From Acanthococcus lagerstroemiae (lineage: Eukaryota; Arthropoda; Insecta; Hemiptera; Eriococcidae), in the NCBI GenBank assembly GCA_031841125.1, contig CM063108.1, positions 8,415,683-8,479,682 of the forward strand: DNA of 64,000 bases, given 5' to 3'. This document shows positions 23,642 through 33,057 of this stretch, in pieces. The notes beneath the pieces were generated by a model. It saw only the letters and a list, made by a program, of their open reading frames with translations. It was not told where the DNA came from and made no database searches. The position numbers and the translations under genes are program-made. How positions within the stretch are numbered: the stretch's first letter is position 1; every line of letters starts with the position of its first letter.

Positions 23642-23678
23642 AAAGCCAATGGCTAAGCTTATCACCTCTGCTTGTATG

Positions 23679-25149
23679 ACGGACAATGCTGAACGTCTTT
23701 GATATCGGTTGACTGAGTGTGGTAAATGACTAGTTACCCGTTATTCAGCGTGCTGTGATGTTAGCGTCGCTTAGCATTGTCTTTCATGTAGGCGACAACG
23801 TGGTAGTGACGTAAGCATCCGAGTACACCTCACATGGTCAGAGGATCAACAGGTGCAAACGGCGGGAATTTCCACGATGGATCTTGGACCTCTCAGACTT
23901 TATGGAAATTGGCTTTACGAAAAACACTTCGACCCCGTTTAGCCTGCGAGCTTTCTGTTGTAGGTCTCATAATTTGTGCTCCTGTGCTTCGACGTATCAT
24001 TTTCTGGAATAGCTCGATTAACGAGGTGTTGGTCCGGCGTGCAAACCCTGGAGTCAAGTTTTATGTCACGATGTAAAAGAAACCGTGAAGTTCAATCGTA
24101 GGTCGTCGTTTTGAAAGTCACGTCTCAGTTCTTTCGGTGTGTACGTATAGGATTATGTATAATTATTTTCCATGTTCTCGATGTTATATAGTAAGCGTAT
24201 TTATGCTGAAAATTTCGACATCGTGAATCAACGTGTATCGCCGAGATTTTTCGTTTCATTCGTTCGTTATATATTTATGAGGGCAATAAGCTCATTGATT
24301 GAGTGGGCATGTCAGTCTGCGTTCGCCTTGAGATTTGGTTCAGCGAATGTGAGCCTATACAGGGACACTGCCGCATACGTATATCGATACCTATCACCCA
24401 CGGCTGACAGTTTAAACTAAAATGTCGTTGGAAAGTAATTCAGAGTCATCTCATTTCTGCTGATACGTTTTGAATAGTTTGAATTTGTATTGTCAAATTG
24501 GAACAGTGATGGACAAAACCACGGAGACCAGCAGGCTAAATCAGGCAGCGTCGCATTGTAAGTTGAAATTCACTTCGTCTCTGATAGGAGAAACTCAGTT
24601 TTTTTGTATACTCTTTTGAACCTCATTCAGTACCTTTGAAACTCCTTCAGAGAACATTAAGGCGATGCTTTTATTAAGACTGTATAAAGAGTGTTGAGGT
24701 CTCAACCTATTTAGACTACTTCAAGAACCCTTCAAACTCTGCTAAAACTCATTCGACTGTCCTTAGGATTCCTTGAAACTAAACAGGCTTAAAGTTGGAA
24801 CTCAGACTTTTCTAGGACTCGATAGGATTCATTCAGACTGTTAGGACTCATTAAGGGCCGTAGCAAACGACTGGGACTATTTAAGGGGGCGTCATCTCCT
24901 CCTTTCCATCATATTTACAATGTCAGTACCCGGTCAATTCTGGTAAGCAAGTCGGCAAAATTAAAATTATGTTTTCTCAGAATGTGTTATAATTTGTTCG
25001 ATCTTTTCAATGCCCCCCCCCCTCCAACAAAAGAGTTCTAACTACGATTCTTGATTTATCTAGAATGTATTGTGCTCGTTAGGCTTATTCCGATTTCGCT
25101 GAAGCTCGTTAATACACACTCTGCCTAATTTAAAGTTCATTCTGTCTAT
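23679..25149. other. Low-repeat DNA with degenerate gactcattcag array (24640-24870)
   Basis: The segment 23700-24420 has more CpG than its surroundings and no visible repeat. Frames at 23834-24076 and 24172-24420 are unrecognised. From 24640 to 24870 the words actcattcag, gactc and aggactc recur irregularly, as also seen at 53157-53390, 53700-53960, 57079-57310 and 57700-57830. A run of 12 C lies near 25014. Confidence 0.4.
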
Positions 25150-25521
25150 CAGGGTTGCCACTTTCTGGAAAACCGGGAAAAGTCAGGGAATTTTCATTTA
25201 AGTCAGGGAAATTTTCTGAAAATAACAAACGAGTTCGTATTTTATCAGAGTAAACTTTTTTTATCATAACATAAGAATAATGATAATCTATTCGCAAATG
25301 AAATAGTCTATAATATTGAAAAATATTACATAAATTACATCTGTACCTTCTTCTTCTCGATAGCGATTTTTTAAAAATCTGTATTGTAAAAAATTTCTGT
25401 GACTCTCCTCCTTCTGGGCTTTCTCGGAATCCTGTAAAAAAGTCAGGGAAAATTGGAAAAGTTGGCCTGGAAAACCGGGAAAAGTCAGGGAAAACCAATC
25501 CTGAAAAAAGTGACAACCCTG
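25150..25521. mobile_element. MITE with cagggttgccacttt ends, copy A
   Basis: The ends cagggttgccacttt and aaagtgacaaccctg are inverted repeats with one mismatch. The words gtcaggga and ggaaaagtcaggg recur inside. About 110 AT-rich bp (25260-25375) are absent from the adjacent copy B. Ends beginning CAGGG are typical of hAT-type MITEs. Confidence 0.75.
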
Positions 25522-25522
25522 A

Positions 25523-25800
25523 CAGGGTTGCCACTTTCTGGAAAACCGGGAAAAGTCAGGGAATTTGGTCAGTCAGGGAAAAGTCAGGGAATTTTCATTT
25601 AAGTCAGGGAAATTTTCTGAAAATAACAAACGAGTTCGTATTTTATCAGAGTAAACTTTTTTATTTGTATTGTAAAAAATTTCTGTGACTCTCCTCCCTC
25701 TGGGCTTTCTCGGAATCCTGTAAAAAAGGTCAGGGAAAATTGGAAAAGTTGGCCTGGAAAAGTCAGGGAAAACCAATCCTGAAAAAAAGTGGCAACCCTG
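25523..25800. mobile_element. MITE with cagggttgccacttt ends, copy B
   Basis: The second unit starts one base after copy A ends and is highly similar to it. It lacks the central 110 bp but has an extra ggtcagtcagggaaaa segment near 25566. The ends cagggttgccacttt and aaagtggcaaccctg are perfect inverted repeats. Neither copy nor the pair shows an 8-bp flanking duplication, so this looks like a tandem duplication, not two insertions. Confidence 0.75.
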
Positions 25801-25811
25801 GCGCAGCACAT

Positions 25812-26405
25812 GGTAACTACTGTGCTAGTGGATTGTGAGGCTTATTGGCCGCATTGTCGTAAGACTAGCCACGACAATCAGCAATATTAATTTTAAATTT
25901 GGGAAATGTGTCGATTATAGCAGTCTCCATAGCTGCAGCAGTGTGACCAATTCTAGGAGTAAATTTTAAAAGCCTTTCAATTGGTTCACCACTTTCGTTC
26001 AACATTCTCAGCAAAAACGTCAACTGGTCACAGTGCGTAATATCTGGTGTCGAATCGAGGCTTATTAAATAATATTTACTTACTTCGAGCTCTTTTAGTA
26101 TAGTTTCATTCATCTGCACATGCATCAACTCCATAAATTCATTGCAGATAGTTTTAGATAAATAGAAAGCGCGTCATTTTCCCTTATTGCATAGTTATTG
26201 AGGTGGGTTTTCAAAAAAAATGTATTCTGAAATTAATTCTATACAACCGAGAAAATTACCATTCCGAATTGATCCAATTTTCTCAACCTTTCCTCTGAAA
26301 GGCAGTTCTCGTTTGGCCAAAAATTTAATAACAGATACAATTTGTTGTAGGACATCTTACCAATAATTGACCTCTGTAATGTACTGTTTACCCAGGGTAT
26401 TTGAT
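25812..26405 (-). pseudogene. hAT transposase, central part (downstream of Penelope insertion)
   Basis: The minus-strand reading resembles TTF/ZMYM-type hAT transposases: KIGSIRNGNFLGCIELISEY, FYLSKTICNEFMELMHV, ILKELEVSKYYLISLDSTPD, then CRG-stop-SYDNAAN. The D of SLDSTPD and the SYDNAAN block are conserved marks of the catalytic core. Lesions include a frameshift near 26160 and a TAG at 25865-25867 where CRGQSYDNA is expected. The N-terminal part continues at 29262-29420 across the Penelope element. The C-terminal half is missing beyond 25812, where the tandem MITEs begin. Confidence 0.8.
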
Positions 26406-26459
26406 CAAGTTACAAAATGTTCCTTTTGTAGGGTGTGTCAATTCACTTTTCCTTCTTCT

Positions 26460-26505
26460 GTATTCCAGAGCGCTTTCGGCTGTTATGCCATCATCAGTGG
26501 AGTAC
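26460..26505 (-). ncRNA. Hammerhead ribozyme motif in Penelope pseudo-LTR
   Basis: On the minus strand the order is: stem I gtactcca, CTGATGA core (26497-26491), stem II ggc/gcc around loop ataaca, GAAA (26477-26474), a self-complementary gcgc as stem III, then TC and tggaatac. The tggaatac closes stem I with one A-C mismatch. All conserved core bases are present and predicted cleavage is after the C at 26468. A palindromic, loop-less stem III implies action as a dimer, as proposed for hammerheads in Penelope and newt elements. Secondary structure is hand-derived. Confidence 0.8.
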
Positions 26506-26643
26506 CCTAAATGAGACTTGTCTCTTGTGGTCCTGTAGTTATAGTCGAGGGTAATACCGTATGGTGAGCCTGTTTAGTCTTGCGTTCCTATTGGTTGTCT
26601 GTGGTTGTGCAGTCTGTCCAATCCGTGGGTGTTATATTATTAG

Positions 26644-29198
26644 TTAGAATAAGTTCTCACTTTGGAAGTTAGTTGTTGTATTCATTAGGTTGTTTTGTTT
26701 TGTTTTTGCCTTTATTATTTCTAGTTCTTTTAATTTTCTTTTTCTTGTGTTGTTTTCTGTGTGTAGGATTTTGTACTTTTCTGTCAATTTGTCATTGTTG
26801 TGTCCCTGGTCATTGCAGTGTTTTCCAAACAGTGATTTGTCATCATTTAGCTTCTGTGATTTTTCGTGTTCTTTGATTCTGGTTATGAATTTTCTGCCTG
26901 TTTCTCCAAAGTAGGTCATGTCACAGTGTTCACAGTCCAGTTTCTATACTCCGCTGCTGTTTTTTCTGTCTTTTGCTTCTGTTTTGTCATTGCTTATTTG
27001 TTTGATCAGAGGTGGTCTGTTTTTGATTCCGAGTTTTATGTTGTATTGGTTGAAGATTTTTTGTATTTTGTATGTACGTGTTCCTGTGAATGGTATGGCT
27101 CCTGCGTATTTGTCTGTTTTTGTGGTTATTGGTTCGGTGTCTGTGTTTTTTGGTTGTGTTAGTTTGTTAATTATTCTGTCTACTGTTTGTTGGTGGTATT
27201 TGTTGTTAATTGCTATTTGTTTAATTTTGTTAGTTTCTGTTGTTCTGAGGTTGTTGTCATTTAGTATGTTGACTGCTCTGTGGCAGTAGTTGTGTAGTGC
27301 TGTCATTTTGTGTTTTTGATGGTGAAATGAGTCTTTGAGTATTATTGCGTCAGTGTGGGTGGGTTTTCTGTAGATGCTGTACTGTATCTTGTTGTCTTTT
27401 ATTTGTATTGTAAGGTCGAGGTAGTTGATGGTCTTGTTGCCTTTTTCCATTGTGAACTTTATGTTGTTGTTTATGCTATTTGTCTCTGTGAGGAATTGGT
27501 CTAGTTGTCTGTCTTTTCCTGTCCAGATGATCAATGTGTCGTCTACATATCGTGTCCATAGATTTGTTTTTCTTGTGTTTGCTGTTGTTTAGTATGTCAT
27601 TTTCAAAGTTGTTCATGTATATTTCGGCTAGAATGGGTGACTGTGGTGATCCCATTGCTAGGCCTTCTGTTTGTTCATAATATTTGTTATTAAACTGGCA
27701 GTAATTTTGGTAAATGATTTATTTTGTGATGTTTGCGTTTGCTGCTCCATCTGTGTTGTTTTTGTAGTTGTTGTTTGTCAGTATTATTGTTAGTTCCTGT
27801 TTTGGTATGTTCCCAAACATGTTTGTTACATCCAGTGATACTAGTTTGTCATTGTTGTTTAGTGTCATTTTGTCCAGTTGGTCTTTTAGTTGTATTGCGT
27901 TTTTTATGCTGTAATCTGTTCTGTAGTTGTAGTGTTCTTTCATGAATTTGGCTATTGTTTTTGCTAGTTTGTAGCTTGGTGATTGTATGCTGTTGATTAG
28001 TGGTCTTATTGGTCTGTCTTATTTGTGTAGTTTTATGAGTCCTTTTAATTGTGGTGTCTTGGGGTTCATTTCTACAAGTTTCTTGTGGTTTATGTTGTTG
28101 TTTTTTTATTATAGTCTTTAGTTTGGCTTGGTATTTGTTGGTCGGGTCCGAGTTTAGTAGTTTGTAATTGTTGTTTTGGATGTAAGTTTCAATTTTCTTT
28201 ATGTATTCGTCTTTGTTTAGCACTACTGTGGTGTTGCCTTTGTCTGCTTTGGTGAGTATTAGGTTGTTTTCTTCTATTTTCTTTTTGAGTTGGAGGGCTG
28301 ACTTCTGTATTTTTTGTATTTTTGTCTTGTGTTTGTTTTTCCTTTTCTTTTTTATGGTCAGCAGTATGTTTCCAATTTGTGTTCTTGCTTCGTTTCTGAG
28401 GTCTGATTCTATAGCCTGGATGATCTGTTCACAGTCTATTGTTAGTTCTTCTAGTGTTTTGTCGCTTATATGTTCTGTTGTGTTGTATTTGTTCCCTTTG
28501 TCCAGTAGATCGTTTTCTTCTTGTGTGAAGTTTACAGTCGTCATGTTTACTGTCTTTGGTGCAAATTTGTGCTGTCGGTTTTGGTCCTGTTGTGTGTTTT
28601 CTCCTTTTTGTTTTAGTGTGTAGAGTTTCTTTAGTACTGTGTCATTGTAACGGTTTTTCTCTTTGTCTATGTATTCTTTTTCTTCTTGGTATATGTGCTG
28701 TTCTATTGGTTGGTGTTCTAGTATCTGGGTGAGTGTGACGTGTTGGTTGTATAGTTCTATGTTTAGTCTGTCCCTGTTTTTGTGTAGTTCGTGTATTTCG
28801 TTTTTGATTCAAATTACCTGTGCTTGTTTCTTCGTGTTGCGGGCCGCTTGGGTGTCTGTCTTCATATTTACGGTTGCGTACTTCGGTACTATGTTGTTCC
28901 TCAAGCATTCATTATTGAACCAGATTTTGGTCATCGTCTTTGTGAGTTTGATCTTCTTCTTTAGGTGTCTATAAATCTCCTTCACCTGGCGGGGTGTGAG
29001 CTTAGTGTCCATTTTGGAGTGTGAGTGAGCTTGGTAATATTCCTTTTGTAGGGTGTGCCAATTCACTTTTCCTTCTTCTGTATTCCAGAGCGCTTTCTTT
29101 CTTCTTGTGTGAAGTTTACAGTCGTTATCTCCACTGTTGATGACATAACAGCTGAAAGCGCTCTGGAATACAGAAGAAGGAAAAGTGAATTGGCACAC
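26644..29198 (-). pseudogene. Penelope RT / GIY-YIG polyprotein, broken
   Basis: The N-terminal helical region is at 29198-28545, then LTKADKGNTTVVLNKDEY near 28260. Motif A SLDVTNMFGNIP lies near 27820, then LAMGSPQSPILAEIYMNNF near 27640 and the catalytic YVDDTLIIW at about 27550-27525. Next come NYLDLTI and KPTHTDAI, and the GIY-YIG domain (GV-stop-KLDCEHCDMTYFGETGRKF, near 26945) with the C-terminus at 26644. Breaks include stops at 28811-28809, near 28018, after ITK near 27720 and in the GVY motif at 26946-26944, and frameshifts near 28090 and 27560. The YVDD is intact but the gene cannot be expressed whole. The family acts at chromosomal sites by target-primed reverse transcription. Confidence 0.9.
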
Positions 29199-29246
29199 CC
29201 TACAAAAGGAATATTACCAAGTTTACTCACACTCCAAAATGGACAC
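29005..29246. repeat. Inverted 93-bp arms at the Penelope 5' end
   Basis: Arms 29005-29097 and 29154-29246 are near-perfect inverted copies. The inner ends meet at gaaagcgctc, exactly the GAAA of the hammerhead. The 56-bp spacer carries ttcttgtgtgaagtttacagtc (29103-29124), identical to ORF sequence at 28520-28541, followed by the 5' half of a decayed hammerhead. The right arm ends flush with the target duplication. This indicates a template switch during integration. Confidence 0.85.
29126..29171 (+). ncRNA. Decayed hammerhead motif in inverted Penelope tail
   Basis: The layout is as in the 26460-26505 motif but on the opposite strand: CTGTTGA (29134-29140) replaces CTGATGA, stem II is weakened (gac/gct), GAAA is at 29154-29157, then gcgctc and tggaatac. 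Stem I pairing is only partial. The core A-to-T change should abolish cleavage. It is a degenerate relative of the intact motif. Confidence 0.6.
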
Positions 29247-29261
29247 CAAGTTACAAAATGT

Positions 29262-29420
29262 GTCACATTAAGGCGATGTTCAAGTGAATGCTCATGCTCA
29301 AGTATGCGATTTTCGTGTTTCCGGTCATTAAATCCAATAATGAAACTTGAACGAGCTGGATTCTGATTCACAGCCCCCTCCATACCGCCACGCGTTAACA
29401 GATCAGACCATAGTGAAATT
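29262..29420 (-). pseudogene. hAT transposase, N-terminal TTF-type zinc-finger part
   Basis: The minus reading gives LLTRGGMEGAVNQNPARSSF, IIGFNDRKHENRILEHEH and SLEHRLNVTHFVT, the last codons lying in the target duplication of the Penelope element. The pattern GF-D-KH--RI-EHE-S-EH matches TTF-type zinc-finger N-termini of hAT transposases. The frame resumes beyond the Penelope insertion at 26405 with SNTLGKQYITEV. It shows the host sequence was one transposase gene. Confidence 0.7.
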
Positions 29421-30706
29421 TCCGTACCCTGACTTTAGTCCGTGTGTCGACGTTTTGACTATTGCAAAAAAGAATAGAATTACGTGCGTTTTGATGTCGT
29501 ACTACGTTTTTTACGCCGAGCGCGGCGCCCTCTGGCCCTCTGAAAATTTTGCCGCCTTGGGGAGTTGCCCATTTTGCCCATAGGGTTAATCCGGCACTGC
29601 TCGTTGGCTGCAAGTTTCTCACCTCCTTACATCACACCCCATCAGTGCAGTCGAGTTGCATGTTTTGTGCTTAAACGTCGGTCGTAATTTGGAACGAAAC
29701 TGCTCTGATCAGCTGGTACCGGGTGCACCATCGCAGACACTGACTTACTCGTATACACAAAGAGTACGTTGTCCGGACGTGCAGTGTATTGCTCTCTGAA
29801 AACGGTGCCATTGCCAAACGGTGGGCTGGAAATTGGAAATTGATTTTCACGCGTTGACATTGCAAACGCTTTATTCGGCGACGTACCCCCCCCCCCCCTT
29901 CGAGGCTTGGTCGTTGCACACGCAGAATGTCGAGTCGCGACTGTGCACATGCACATAGGAACCTTTTTTCTTTTTTTTTTTTGTTGCAACTACCTCCGAG
30001 GTGAATAACCATCGTCGTGTTTTATGGGAAATTGACGGAAAATACGAAGCGAAGACGCGAGATGGTACTGGTGCTGGCGAATGGGGCATGCGAGTGCGGG
30101 AGCCGATAGAGAAGGCGCGAACGAGGAAGAAAAGAAACAACGGAGGCTTCGGCATCGATCAGAAAAAGTTGAATGTCGATGATGTAAAATCGGTCTGAGC
30201 TTGAAAAAGACCGGAGAGTGCAGCAGACACACGGATTGGATGTCAGTGAACAAGCGGAGAGGTTTTCTTTATGAACGACGATGAAGACGACGACGAGGAC
30301 GGTGTAACTCTATTGCGCTGTTGTTCATTGTCGATTTGACTCGTTTCGGTTCGCTTCGTTTGTAGGAAATATAACGGTATTCAGGGTCATCGGAGGCTGC
30401 CGTCGACGGCGAAGTTCGCTCGCTGGTTTGCGTGAAGCCGTGCGCGAATGTGCAACGGTAGAATGTAGAATGGTGCGCGGCGTATATAGCGGAGGCTGAA
30501 GAGGCTGCGAGGAAGAACGGATTCGCCGTCTCTGTTTCTTTCTTTCTGTATCTCGCTCTTCGCCCTGCAGAGTTGACGTCACGTTAATCTGCACTTGAGA
30601 GATCATTACACGTTTAGTTGTTTCGTCTTCTGTTATTTATGTTTTTCTTTCTCTCTTCGGTAATACTGTCGCGGATATATTTGGAATACCTATTTACGAA
30701 GTACAT
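29421..30706. promoter_or_regulatory. CpG-containing low-repeat block with TATA-like and CRE sites
   Basis: From about 29640 to 30600 CpG is frequent and no repeats are visible. A palindromic CRE tgacgtca lies at 30574-30581 and a tatata word flanked by CpG at 30483-30488. A 13-C run lies near 29886. Frames on both strands (29642-29989, 29671-30012 minus) are unrecognised and low in complexity. A promoter or 5' UTR is plausible but not shown; neither strand can be chosen. Confidence 0.3.
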
Positions 30707-30930
30707 CTGACGAGGGCATTATCTGGCTGGCATAGCGTAGCTGTATGAAACGGCCTGTACTTAGTCGCGAAAATTTCAAGTGCGTGTACTCCCGAGAGTT
30801 GGCATGGTTTGGATCAAATGACTGACAAATCGCAGATCGAAATCCTTTTGGTGCTAGTAATCCGCGATTCAAATCATTTATTCAGTAGTCGGTTAAAAGT
30901 ATTTGTCCAATCATTTGAATGGGTCCCAAA
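30707..30930 (+). repeat. 220-bp direct repeat flanking the hAT fossil, left copy
   Basis: It runs from ctgacgag to gggtcccaaa and matches 32509-32724 at roughly 90% or better by eye, with a few small indels (gactgacaaat present here only; ccgccggttt in the other). The left copy ends exactly where the hAT end cagcagtggcag begins. Confidence 0.85.
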
Positions 30931-32508
30931 CAGCAGTGGCAGTCTAGATTTTTTTTTTATTGCCATATACTACAATGGCTATATCCCTACAGTATAATTA
31001 TATGTATATATGACATTGTGTTGTGTGGGTTAGGTAACTATATTTGCAGGTCCCGATGTAGGCGGTGGCGGATAATGAACGACAGCAGGTTCGGCAGGTC
31101 CTTGGGTGTGAATTCGGTAGTGTTTAATCCTCCGTATTTTGTACATGTTGTGAGAATGTGACAGCGGTGGCAGCCTAGATTTTTTTGAGGTGTAGCAAAA
31201 CCGCATTTTGACGAGAGTAAAAAATTGATGATTTTTCGAGGAGTAACAAAAGTGTTGAGGTATTTTCAGGGGCTCCTATCACCAAAATCACCCCCCCCCC
31301 CCAAAAAAAAAAGTTGTTCTTATATTATTTTTACAGCAAATGAATAAATGAGCGAAAATAAATGTTACAAAACGAACAAAATTGGCGAACATTTAAATTT
31401 AAACTAGGTACAAGAAGTACAACTACTGTAAAGCAAATGTTGCTAATCGATATTTATTTCTAGAAATCCACTCATCCATCAAATTTTCGATCTCACGCAA
31501 TAATTTTTCAGCATATTCGTTTTTATAAGAATAGAAGATAATAGCAGTATTGTTCAATCGTTTTGCGATGAGTATACCGCTCTCAGGCACGATTTCAGAA
31601 ATTTCAGCGTGGAAAACGACCTCTCACATGTAACAGAAGATTCTGGAATTGTCAAGACTAGAGCATATAACTTTTTCATTTCGGAAGCCACTCGCCATAG
31701 ACTTTTTTCAGAGACAAAAAAATTTAGAGCTTCTTGTAGAGAAGTACATAGAAGATCGGCCTTTTTCTTGTTTGAAATAATCCAAAAAAATATCTTGTAA
31801 TTTCAGTCTTTGTCCATTCAAGTTTGATTTGTAAAAATTTGTAATACCTTCGATATCATCTGATTTCAAGGTAACAAAATTTTCAATGCATCTTCAAATT
31901 TCAACTTTTTCAGTATCATAACGATTGCTGAGAGATAATAATAAGATAACACATCCAAAACTTCGTAGAATGTTTTTCCATAACACTCTTTCGCTAATGA
32001 AAACACATGCAGACTGCTACCGTTGTCATAGCGACGAGCTACTCTTCGTACCTACTCTTGGGAGTTCTGGAGGTTCTACACCAAGTACACCAGCTTGCTC
32101 TGTACTTTCTGTCCAAAATTTATCAAAACCAGTTTCTCGGTATATGTACCTGTAAGGTTTTAATTTTTAATCGACGTTTGAATTTCAGAATGTGACGTAT
32201 TCACAGTCAACGTTTGTTTTTGAAAATCTTTATTCAAGCTTTCAATTCTAGAAAAAACTAATAGATGGTTCAAGTCAACTGACACATGCACTTGTGACAA
32301 CCTTTCAACGCAAAAATTCTCCACTTATTTTACTACAACTGCAAAACCTGTCTTTACTCTGTACTCTTAGATGAAGATGATTTCGGATTAAAAAGTTCTG
32401 AAAAAAGGAAGATTTTTCGGGGTGTAGCAAACGTTTTTCCGAGGTGTAACAAGGTGCTTTAGGGTGTAGCAACTTGCTACACACGCTATACAAAGGCTGC
32501 CACCGCTG
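30931..32508 (-). mobile_element. 1.58-kb hAT fossil with cag-ggtggcag ends
   Basis: Ends cagcagtggcagtct (30931-30945) and aggctgccaccgctg (32494-32508) match at 13 of 15 positions as inverted repeats. A second left-end-like sequence cagcggtggcagcct occurs at 31162, so the element proper may be 31162-32508 with a 231-bp partial duplicate of its left end. gtgtagca-type words near both ends resemble the MITE at 12065-12571. No 8-bp duplication is found; 220-bp repeats abut it on both sides instead. Confidence 0.7.
31440..32230 (-). pseudogene. hAT transposase C-terminal half, decayed
   Basis: The minus reading near 32150-31920 gives YRETGFDKFWTESTEQAGVL, PPELPR and LWKNILRSFGCVILLLSLSN, matching the spacer and start of the C-terminal half of hAT transposases. 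Near 31690-31560 it gives MKKLYALVLTIPESSVTCER and SFSTLKFLKSCLR, the hATC dimerization block (L-IP-SS---ERSFS-LK). Several frameshifts and stops interrupt it. Enclosed by the 30931-32508 TIRs. Confidence 0.8.
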
Positions 32509-32724
32509 CTGACGAGAGCATTATCTGGCTGGCATAGCGTAGCTGTATGAAACCGCCGGTTTGTACATAGTCGCGAAAATTTCAAGTGCGTGTACTCCCG
32601 AGAGTTGGCATGGTTTGGATCAAATGCAGATCGAAATCCTTTTGGTGCTAGTAATGCGCGATTCAAATCATTTATTCAATGGTCGGTTAAAAGTATTTGT
32701 CCGATCATTTGAAGGGGTCCCAAA
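32509..32724 (+). repeat. 220-bp direct repeat flanking the hAT fossil, right copy
   Basis: See the left copy at 30707-30930. It starts with ctgacgag immediately after the hAT right end and continues to gggtcccaaa, beyond which the two loci differ. Sequence 32725-33057 to its right shows no gene that I can support. Confidence 0.85.
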
Positions 32725-33057
32725 GACAGAAATGTAAGCGACATGCGCGTAAATGTGCAGGAGGCAATGTTCTGTGAATACGAATATCGAACGGTCCAAT
32801 AGAAACGAATGTATATGATGAAGTTGACGATGTGTTCCTTCATATTCAGATCATTATATTGGCAAACAAACTAGCATTCACTAGAGCTGAAAAAACGGAC
32901 TCTCGGAGGACATTACAAACCTAATAAGAGAAAAGGGAAAATTTGAAATCTAAAAATTATAAAACGAGAGAAGATAAATTAGAACTAAGCTTAAAGTGCA
33001 AACTGGTTAAAAGCAGACTGAGGAAGAATCGGTGTCGGATTAGGGGACTTGACCGCC

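Larger units (their letters stand above)
20063..23670. mobile_element. 3.6-kb hAT-like TIR-bounded segment hosting a LINE and a SINE
   Basis: Inverted ends cagaggtgataagc (20063-20076) and gcttatcacctctg (23657-23670) are perfect over 14 bp. Flanks cttatgtg and cttgtatg agree at 6 of 8 positions, compatible with an eroded hAT duplication. Just inside each end is ctaag/gcttaa-rich sequence. Without the nested LINE-A copy 2 (20404-23370) and SINE (23424-23641) the element would be about 420 bp. Confidence 0.5.
26421..29246 (-). mobile_element. Penelope-like element with 15-bp TSD
   Basis: Perfect duplications caagttacaaaatgt at 26406-26420 and 29247-29261 delimit the insertion. The minus strand encodes Penelope RT plus a GIY-YIG nuclease (see 26644-29198). 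The sequence ttttgtagggtgtg-caattcactttt is present at the 3' end (26423-26480), again in direct orientation at 29042-29096, and inverted at 29154-29214. This is the pseudo-LTR and inverted-tail structure known for Penelope elements. It inserted inside a hAT transposase gene. Confidence 0.92.

Noticed and set aside
26690..28974. Long hydrophobic plus-strand frames (26918-27289, 28201-28623 and others)
   Set aside because: They are the antisense of the Penelope coding sequence, which is clearly read on the minus strand.
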